15,745 nucleotides of DNA from Chlamydiota bacterium (GTDB lineage Bacteria; Chlamydiota; Chlamydiia; Chlamydiales; Simkaniaceae). Below are positions 1 to 5,555 of the stretch, piece after piece. The stretch's first letter is position 1. Each line of letters starts with the position of its first letter. A program made the translations under genes and the position numbers. The DNA lies in the NCBI GenBank assembly GCA_029556005.1, contig JAKQGT010000289.1:1-15745 (forward strand), given 5' to 3'. The notes beneath the pieces were generated by a model, which made no database searches, was not told where the DNA came from, and saw only the letters and a program-made list of their open reading frames with translations.

Positions 1-1656
1 CATCGTCTCTTCATCATGCTCTACAACGATAATGGTATTCCCCCGGTCACGGAGAGACTCTAAAGTAGCGATGAGTTTGGTATTATCGCGGGGATGAAGG
101 CCGATAGAGGGTTCATCTAAAATGTAGGTCGTTCCCACAAGTCCACATCCAATTTGGGAAGCGAGGCGAACGCGTTGCGCTTCTCCTCTCGAAAGGGTGG
201 GGGCTGTCCGTTCGAGCGCAAGGTAATAGAGTCCCACACTCAGGAGGAAGGAGAGGCGCTTTTTGATTTCCAAAATTAAATCGTGGGCGATCCTTTCTTC
301 AAAAGGGGTGAGGCGGAGTGTTTCCAAAAAACAGTGGACCTCTTCGATCGTCATTTGTGTGAGCTCATGAATCTTTTTCCCTCCCAGTTTAGTCGCTGCG
401 GGGTAGGGTTTGATGCGCGCTCCCTTGCATTCGGGGCAAGTCGTTTCATGCATGAGCGTTCCCATTTTATTGCGATAGACGTCACTTTTGGCTTCTGAAA
501 ACCGCTTTTTTGCTTCGTAAAGGATCCCTCGCCACTGGATATACTCGGTCCAAACCGTTTTTTTCTCAGGATGGACAAAGCGCATCTTCGTCCACTTTTT
601 TTGATTTCCATACAGGAAGATCTTTTGGGCACTGGAAGAGAGTTTTTCCCAAGGGGTATGAACGCTGAATTTATAGAGGGTCGCTAAGTTGTTATAGACA
701 TTGCCCCATTTCACGGTTTGGTAGGAGCTAGCAATTGCGCAACAATCTTCAGCAATACTCAAGTGGGGATCGATAATTTTTTCTAAGTCAAAATCTTGGA
801 TGATGCCAAGCCCTTCACAAGTCGGGCACATCCCTGAGGGGTGGTTAAAAGAAAAATCTTGGGGTTCGAGAGGGGAGTAAGAGATTTCCGATTTTTTTGC
901 GAAGGCATGTTCTGAAAAAAGGGTTTCTTGTTTGTCAGAAAGGTTGAGGATGCTCATCACCCCTTGACCGAGTTCGAGGGCACGCTCAACGGCTTCTGCG
1001 ACTCTTTTCCCTTCCCCTTTTTTTAAAAGGATACGATCGATCACTAAATCGATGTCATGAGCCGTTTTTTTATCCACCTCTAGGGGCTGTTCTAAATCGA
1101 CAATTTCTCCATCGAGGCGAATCCGCATAAATCCTTTACGCATCAGTTCTTCGAAAAGATCTTTAAATTCCCCCTTTTTTCCTTTGATATGGGGGGACAG
1201 AATGATGAGCTGGGATTTTTCGGGGAAGTTTTCAATCGTCGCAATGATGCGCTCAGCACTTTGGGGCTCTACTTTTTCTCCACTTACAGGGCAGTGAGGG
1301 GTTCCCACACGCGCAAAAAGGACACGTAAGTAGTCGTAGATCCCTGTAATGGTGCCCACCGTCGAACGGGGATTACGCCCCGCTGTTTTTTGTTCAATCG
1401 CGATGGTCGGAGAGATCCCTTCGATCAGATCTGCTTCGGGCTTGGGCAAATTACCCATATAGCGACGGGCGTAGTTGGAGAGGGATTCAATGTAGCGCCG
1501 TTGCCCTTCAACATAAATCGTATCAAAGGCAAGAGAGGACTTTCCCGATCCAGAGACTCCGGTGAAAACAATAAAAGTTCCCGGATCAAGCTTTAGGTTT
1601 ATCCCTTTTAAATTATGAACGCGTACGTTCTTAAGAGAGATCGATTGCTTTTCCAT
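1..1656 (-). CDS. uvrA: UvrA, excinuclease ABC subunit A (N-terminal part, runs off left edge)
   Basis: DNA-damage recognition ATPase of nucleotide excision repair; it loads UvrB at bulky lesions in the cytoplasm. The first 552 codons are present in one open frame with no break. Visible motifs are a Walker A GVSGSGKS at residues 33-40, the family block EGQRRYIESLSNYARRYMG just after it, CPTC near residue 275 and CPEC near residue 405 (zinc-module cysteines), the ABC signature LSRGEAQRVRLA near 485-497, Walker B ILDEPSIGLHPRD near 509-521, and VEHDEE close to the window edge. This covers the first ATPase half; the second is outside. The ATG at 1656 is the only sensible start, but no Shine-Dalgarno precedes it. 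The gene is divergent from pyk across 44 bp, as in Chlamydia, whose UvrA I recall as roughly double length; whether that holds here cannot be seen. Confidence 0.96.
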   Translation of the reverse strand, partial: MEKQSISLKNVRVHNLKGINLKLDPGTFIVFTGVSGSGKSSLAFDTIYVEGQRRYIESLSNYARRYMGNLPKPEADLIEGISPTIAIEQKTAGRNPRSTVGTITGIYDYLRVLFARVGTPHCPVSGEKVEPQSAERIIATIENFPEKSQLIILSPHIKGKKGEFKDLFEELMRKGFMRIRLDGEIVDLEQPLEVDKKTAHDIDLVIDRILLKKGEGKRVAEAVERALELGQGVMSILNLSDKQETLFSEHAFAKKSEISYSPLEPQDFSFNHPSGMCPTCEGLGIIQDFDLEKIIDPHLSIAEDCCAIASSYQTVKWGNVYNNLATLYKFSVHTPWEKLSSSAQKIFLYGNQKKWTKMRFVHPEKKTVWTEYIQWRGILYEAKKRFSEAKSDVYRNKMGTLMHETTCPECKGARIKPYPAATKLGGKKIHELTQMTIEEVHCFLETLRLTPFEERIAHDLILEIKKRLSFLLSVGLYYLALERTAPTLSRGEAQRVRLASQIGCGLVGTTYILDEPSIGLHPRDNTKLIATLESLRDRGNTIIVVEHDEETM

Positions 1657-1700
1657 AGGAAAGAGTATAAATTAAAAGGGAATTCGGTATAAGGATTAAT
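1657..1700. promoter_or_regulatory. Divergent uvrA/pyk promoter region
   Basis: This 44-bp gap must hold start signals for both divergent genes unless they begin inside the coding regions. On the minus strand TATACT (1669-1664) matches five of six bases of a sigma-70-type -10 box and lies only 7 bases before the uvrA ATG, with a poor TTATAC -35 candidate 17 bp upstream. On the plus strand TATAAA (1666-1671) is a possible -10 box for pyk, with TTGCTT (1645-1650) at a short 15-bp spacing. AAGGA at 1691-1695 is the pyk ribosome site. These are motif matches by eye only. Confidence 0.35.
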
Positions 1701-3503
1701 ATGCGTACGAGAACAAAAATTATCTGTACTTTAGGTCCTGCGACGAAGAGTTATGAAAAAATTTTACAACTCATCGATGCGGGAATGAATGTGGCGCGTA
1801 TTAATATGAGTCATGGAACCCATGAAGAGTATTTAGAGACGATAGAACTTTTAAAAAAGGCGCGCGCGGAAAAGAAGGTCCCTTTAGCTATTATGCTCGA
1901 TACCAAAGGTCCTGAAGTACGTGTGGGGCATTTAGATGAGGGGTTTATTGCTCTTGAGAAGGGGCAACATCTTAAAATTACAAAAAATCCTCAGAAAGGG
2001 GAAATTACCATTACCCCTTTTTCTGTTATCAAAGACATTAATCACGGAGCGCAAGTTCTCTTTGATGATGGGTATATTACCTCAAAAGTGGTGGAGAAAC
2101 ATCCCGATTTTCTGGTGGTAGAGATCGAAAACCCCGGAGTCCTTAAGTGTCATAAAGGGGTTAATATTCCCCATGCAGACCTCGATCTTCCTGCAGTGAC
2201 TGAGCAAGATGAAAGGGATATTGCTTTTGGGTGCAAACACGGGATGGATTTACTGGCCGCTTCCTTTATCCGGAGTGCGGAACATGTTTTAACGATCAAA
2301 GGGCTTTTGGCAGAACATGGGGGGAGCCATGTTTTGGTCATTTCGAAAATTGAAAATGCTTTAGGGGTCAAAAACTTTGATAGTATTTTGCAAGTCTCAG
2401 ATGGAATCATGGTCGCGAGAGGGGATTTAGGGGTAGAGCTTCCAGTGACACACATCCCGAAGCTTCAAAAGGTGATGATTCGCAAATGTTATCAATCTTT
2501 TAAGCCCGTGGTGACAGCAACGCAAATGCTTGAGTCCATGATTAACAGCCCCCGTCCCACCCGAGCTGAAGTCTCAGATGTTGCGAATGCGATCTATGAT
2601 AGTACATCAGCTGTCATGCTCTCAGGAGAAACGGCAGTGGGTAAGTATCCTATAGAAACCGTTAGACTCATGAAGAGTACTATTCTTGAAGCTGAAAAGG
2701 ATTTTCATTATGAAGACTTTTTCTATAATGACGCTGCACGCCAAGTATTTAATGACATCTCCTCCTCTGTAGCATTAGCGGCGGTAAAAACTGCCTATAG
2801 TGCCCATGGAAAGGCTCTTGTTGCCCTTACAACGAGTGGATTTACAGCGCGCATCATGGCTCGATTCCGCCCCAGAATGCCCATTATTGCAGTGACTCCC
2901 AATGAAAACACTTACCACCAACTCGCTTTTATTTGGGGAACGGTTCCTGTTCATGCCAAAGTCGGGAATGTCAAAGAGGGAGTGCAACGCGCCAGTTGTT
3001 ATATGCTCACCAACAAGTTAGTCCGATATGGAGATTTGATGGTGATCACGTCGGGAACTCCTTTTGGGATTACCGGGACGACAAATGTGATGCTTGTTGA
3101 TAATATTGGAGACGTTCTCGTCAGGGGGCTTCCAGGAAAAGGGAAAAAGGTTCATGGAAATGTGACCCTCCTTCTGACTGTTGATCCCCATACAAAACAT
3201 GAGACACAAGGGAAGCTTGTTGCCTTATCCCACTGTGATGAAGCATTTGAATCCCATTTGAGAGGTTCTTTGGGGATCATTCTCCAAAACCACCCAGATG
3301 ACACCCATTCTGAAGAGCAAGCAAAAGAGATCGCTCAGCACTTACACATTCCCCTCCTTGTGCGTGCGGATGGGGCGTGCACCATTTTGAAAGAGGGGCA
3401 GATGGTCACACTTGATCCCATCAAAGGGCTGGTTTTTGAAGGGATTGTGGAATCTGAGGATGAAATGCTTCATCAAGTTTGTAAAATGAACCTATCCCAC
3501 TAA
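1701..3503 (+). CDS. pyk: Pyruvate kinase with extra C-terminal domain
   Basis: Glycolytic enzyme converting PEP plus ADP to pyruvate plus ATP. Recognised from VARINMSHG (31-39), MLDTKGPEVRVG (65-76), the signature SKIENALGV with catalytic Lys216 and metal ligand Glu218, MVARGDLGVELP (237-248, metal ligand Asp242) and TATQMLESM (272-280). Domain B is about 70-170 and domain C about 345-470. At 600 residues it is longer than the usual 470-480. Residues about 471-585 resemble the extra C-terminal PEP-utiliser-like domain of Bacillus-type kinases (GDVLVRGLPGKGKKVHG, then LHIPLLVRADGACTILKEG), but the TSHA phosphohistidine motif of that fold is not conserved. The family's DGTD before AVMLSGE reads DSTS here. 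The start is supported by AAGGA five bases upstream. The last five codons and stop lie in the outer arm of the palindrome starting at 3487. Confidence 0.96.
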   Translation: MRTRTKIICTLGPATKSYEKILQLIDAGMNVARINMSHGTHEEYLETIELLKKARAEKKVPLAIMLDTKGPEVRVGHLDEGFIALEKGQHLKITKNPQKGEITITPFSVIKDINHGAQVLFDDGYITSKVVEKHPDFLVVEIENPGVLKCHKGVNIPHADLDLPAVTEQDERDIAFGCKHGMDLLAASFIRSAEHVLTIKGLLAEHGGSHVLVISKIENALGVKNFDSILQVSDGIMVARGDLGVELPVTHIPKLQKVMIRKCYQSFKPVVTATQMLESMINSPRPTRAEVSDVANAIYDSTSAVMLSGETAVGKYPIETVRLMKSTILEAEKDFHYEDFFYNDAARQVFNDISSSVALAAVKTAYSAHGKALVALTTSGFTARIMARFRPRMPIIAVTPNENTYHQLAFIWGTVPVHAKVGNVKEGVQRASCYMLTNKLVRYGDLMVITSGTPFGITGTTNVMLVDNIGDVLVRGLPGKGKKVHGNVTLLLTVDPHTKHETQGKLVALSHCDEAFESHLRGSLGIILQNHPDDTHSEEQAKEIAQHLHIPLLVRADGACTILKEGQMVTLDPIKGLVFEGIVESEDEMLHQVCKMNLSH

Positions 3504-3650
3504 TCCATTTCCAGTATTTTTTGCCTTTTCTGCTGATTTTTCCCTTCATTTTGAGGCCTTGTCTCTTGGACAATGTCCTCAAAATGAAGGAAAAAAATCT
3601 TCAAGAAAAATCTAAAAAATCCCCTTAAATGGATTAGTGAGATAGGTTCA
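3487..3650. mobile_element. Palindromic MITE-like element, copy 1
   Basis: Near-perfect palindrome of 164 bp. The outer arms 3486-3510 and 3627-3651 match in inverted orientation at 24 of 25 bases (TGAACCTATC outward). The inner arms CTTCATTTTGAGG (3544-3556) and its complement (3577-3589) match exactly, followed by TTGTC/GACAA around a TCTTG loop; the middle is weaker but alignable. It carries no ORF of note. The left arm contains CAGTATTTTTTGC (3512-3524) and the right arm CTAAAAAATCC (3612-3622), nearly identical to boxes at the same offsets in copy 2. The flanking dinucleotides are AA (left) and TA (right), so a target duplication is only half supported. The arms are too far apart for an ordinary terminator, though the transcript would fold. 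Confidence 0.62.
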
Positions 3651-3681
3651 TAAATCATAATAATTAAAATAATTTTTATTT

Positions 3682-3709
3682 TTGTTTTTAATTACATAAT
3701 AAATATAAT
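3682..3709 (+). promoter_or_regulatory. Probable promoter of the 3739-4521 gene
   Basis: A perfect TATAAT lies at 3704-3709 in an AT-rich stretch, with TTGTTT (3682-3687) 16 bp upstream as a moderate -35 box. It is 29 bases before the ATG at 3739, which suits a short leader. Transcription would start near 3716, just outside palindrome copy 1. Called by eye from the consensus; strength and sigma factor are not known. Confidence 0.5.
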
Positions 3710-3738
3710 GTCGCCATTAGTTAATTAAATGGTGTGTT

Positions 3739-4521
3739 ATGGCGTCAATTAAAGACTTTTCTTACCGCAAAGCAGATTTCTTTGGCCCTCAGGCTGATCA
3801 GCTTACAGATTTACTAGGGTCAGTACCCATTGAGCATTTCATTGCGGGGTGTGACGCCCCAAAAGTTCGAGCCATTAATGCTTTAGCCGAGGCGCGTGTC
3901 CTGTGTCAGGAGTGGCCTGAGTGGCAGCGAGAAGATGGTTCTCTTATCTATGATAAACTCCCCGAAAGTGTAAGAAAAATTTTTAAACCCTCTTATCTCG
4001 ATGCCAAAGGGTATATAGATATTCAAGGGTTACAAATCTTCGAAAAATACACACTCGTTGGGTGCGCTCGACACCAAAAAATAGCAAGTCATCTCGAATC
4101 GCCCTGGGATCGTCAAGATGTAGAGGAAATGGTGGCCTGTCCTTCCCTTGCGATACGTTTGCAACAAGGGCCTGGTTTTGATCCTAGGGAGCATCAAGAA
4201 ATCCTTCTAGAGGAGACTCCAACGCTTACCCTAAAACGGGAAGGGATCCTAGTTCCTTTATATCGCAGTTTAAGTGACCTTATTGAGGGGAGATCTAAAG
4301 ATGCTCAGGCAAATGGGGAAATAGCCCGTTTCCAAAAGATTTGGGATTATGCGATTGCCCAACCCCAACTCGACGTTCCCAAACAAGAGGAAGGCTCTCC
4401 TTCATATCTCATGCCTACTGTTATCGGGTTGTCTTTATTAGGCCTGATCACTCTAGCCGGACGAAACATACACTTACGGTTCTCTACCATCGTCTCGAAA
4501 TGTTTGCCCACTTTCAAATAA
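3739..4521 (+). CDS. Unknown protein with a single C-terminal membrane segment
   Basis: I do not recognise this 260-residue protein. There is no N-terminal signal peptide. Residues 1-220 are soluble-looking with mixed charge, including tryptophan-rich QEWPEWQREDG (57-67). One hydrophobic segment, about 223-240 (YLMPTVIGLSLLGLITLA), is followed by a short basic tail, the layout of a tail-anchored protein. Coding character is supported by the unbroken frame, the TATAAT promoter upstream and composition like its neighbours, but the ribosome site is weak (GGTG about 5 bases before the ATG). It ends convergently with the broken hydrolase gene, overlapping it by 48 bp. In a chlamydia-like organism such orphan proteins are sometimes secreted effectors or inclusion-membrane proteins, but nothing here proves that. 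Confidence 0.7.
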   Translation: MASIKDFSYRKADFFGPQADQLTDLLGSVPIEHFIAGCDAPKVRAINALAEARVLCQEWPEWQREDGSLIYDKLPESVRKIFKPSYLDAKGYIDIQGLQIFEKYTLVGCARHQKIASHLESPWDRQDVEEMVACPSLAIRLQQGPGFDPREHQEILLEETPTLTLKREGILVPLYRSLSDLIEGRSKDAQANGEIARFQKIWDYAIAQPQLDVPKQEEGSPSYLMPTVIGLSLLGLITLAGRNIHLRFSTIVSKCLPTFK

Positions 4522-5301
4522 AAAGGCTTTTGCAACGCGAATAACTTTTGGGCTAAGACTGATCCAGCTATGGCCAGCCCCTACGACACAATGTTCATGA
4601 GGGGTATTTAAGAACGTTTCTTTGACGGCGACTTTTCCATCATTGCTCTCTTTAATAAAAGGGTTAAACCCTAGATTTCCTGCAATCACGAGAACCTTTT
4701 TGGTAGGGGGAAATGGTCCCAAGTGTTGGAAGTTGGTAAAATCCATGAGCTCAGCACCTGCATAGTCTCCTAGTGCCTGATCGTAAAAGTCCTTGCAGTA
4801 ATTTTTGCGTGAAAGACCCGCGATTGAACTCCCGAAAAGCGCACTGTATTGCATTAATACAGCGTGCTTTTCGGAAGCTCAAGCCCGGGAACTTTGACGC
4901 TAAAAATTCCATGAAGGACTTTTGCAATCAGGCACTAGAATCCAACGAAAAAAAGGATAATTTTTCAGTTTTCTTGCAAAAATAGCCCCTTGATTCGGCG
5001 GAGCAATTAAGACTGCTTTTCCCCTTTTGGCTTCTTCAGGACAGTCAGGATGATTGAGAGCTGCGCGCACAATGATCCCTCCGAGAGAATGAGTAATGAA
5101 ATGGATCGGGAGTCCAGGGCGTCTTTCTGCAATAGCTTGGAGCATTTCGATGAGATCTTCGGCATGCTCTTCGATCCTCTTTTCTCGACTCGGATATCCC
5201 CAATTCACCACTTCCCATCCGCAGGTTTCAAACGCCTTTTCAATCCGAGACATGTTTCGATGAGTACGCAAGAAGCCGTGAACACAGACAAGTATACTCA
5301 A
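4474..5301 (-). pseudogene. Alpha/beta-hydrolase (lipase/esterase-like) gene interrupted by palindrome copy 2
   Basis: The N-terminal half (5301 to about 4936) shows the early strand and oxyanion loop LVCVHGFLRTH and the nucleophile elbow THSLGG with Ser72, followed by LIAPPNQGA. The frame then enters the palindrome and meets TAG at 4902-4900. The C-terminal half (about 4769 to 4474) resumes in the same frame with GDYAGAELMDF, then PPTKKVLVIAG, a probable acid in SNDGKVAV and a probable catalytic His in GAGHSWI. Deleting 165 bp (the element plus one flanking TA) joins RWIL to GDYAGAELMDF and gives a 220-codon ORF with the triad in the usual order. The TTG at 5301 is probably not the native start, because copy 3 sits there; GTG at 5472 is the candidate (see copy 3). 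Likely inactive, although the 3' half has an ATG inside the element at 4854. Substrate unknown. Confidence 0.82.
4773..4935. mobile_element. Palindromic MITE-like element, copy 2 (inside the hydrolase gene)
   Basis: A 163-bp palindrome whose arms (about 4773-4850 and 4856-4935) match at roughly 80% by hand alignment, from GTGCCTGAT at both outer ends to CTGTATT/AATACAG around a five-base GCATT loop. Both sides are flanked by TA, within CTAG at 4770-4773 and 4935-4938, which fits a duplicated TA or CTAG target site. It encodes no protein; in the hydrolase frame it contributes two stops (TAG and TGA). The insertion with its target duplication is 165 bp, a multiple of three. It shares CAGTAATTTTTGC (4796-4808) and CTAAAAATTCC (4900-4910) with copy 1. 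No transposase lies in the window, so any movement would need one supplied from elsewhere. Confidence 0.75.
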
Positions 5302-5454
5302 ACCATTTCAAAAGTTGGTTTTGGGCTAGCGCGAAAGCTTTCGGAATTCGTCGATCTTAAATGACCTCATATTTCTAATATTAGGTCATTTAAGATCGGC
5401 AAATTACGGTGCTTTGGCGCAGCCGAAAATCCAACTTTTGAAGTTGTTTGAGTA
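5295..5454. mobile_element. Palindromic MITE-like element, copy 3 (5' end of the hydrolase gene)
   Basis: A palindrome of about 160 bp flanked by TA on each side (5293-5294 and 5455-5456), with TACTCAAAC outer ends, TTCAAAAGTTGG shared by both arms, and a perfect 16-bp inner stem CGATCTTAAATGACCT (5352-5367) against 5383-5398 around a 15-base AT-rich loop. Arm identity is about 80% by hand alignment. Removing it with one TA gives, on the minus strand, GTG AAC GGA CAA GAA TTA CTT GTC TGT GTT CAC, an in-frame GTG start preceded nine bases upstream by AGGA. The hydrolase gene therefore appears to have been hit twice. CCGAAAATCC (5423-5432) resembles the right-arm box of copies 1 and 2, but kinship with them is weaker than that between 1 and 2. 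Confidence 0.65.
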
Positions 5455-5555
5455 TAATTCTTGTCCGTTCACACTACTTGTTCCTAAAATCAAAAAAATG
5501 CAAATAAGTTTTATCAATTTCTGCATATCTGTTAGTGTAGCAAAAAAGGTTTTTT

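Noticed and set aside
3542..3592. Inner stem of palindrome copy 1 as the rho-independent terminator of pyk
   Set aside because: The stem is followed by an A-run on the plus strand rather than a T-run, the minus-strand side also ends in A residues, and the pairing continues outward to 166 bp. A mobile palindrome explains it better, although the folded RNA could still affect the pyk transcript end.
4474..4854. A separate 126-codon gene
   Set aside because: Its first 28 or so codons are palindrome sequence and the rest is the missing C-terminal half of the adjacent hydrolase, so I treated it as part of one broken gene.
4773..4985. Plus-strand 70-codon ORF across palindrome copy 2
   Set aside because: It consists of palindrome sequence and antisense hydrolase sequence, with no ribosome site and no recognisable protein features.
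4900..5301. A complete small hydrolase gene of 133 residues
   Set aside because: It ends inside the palindrome and lacks the acid and histidine of the catalytic triad, which are present in frame downstream of the insertion.
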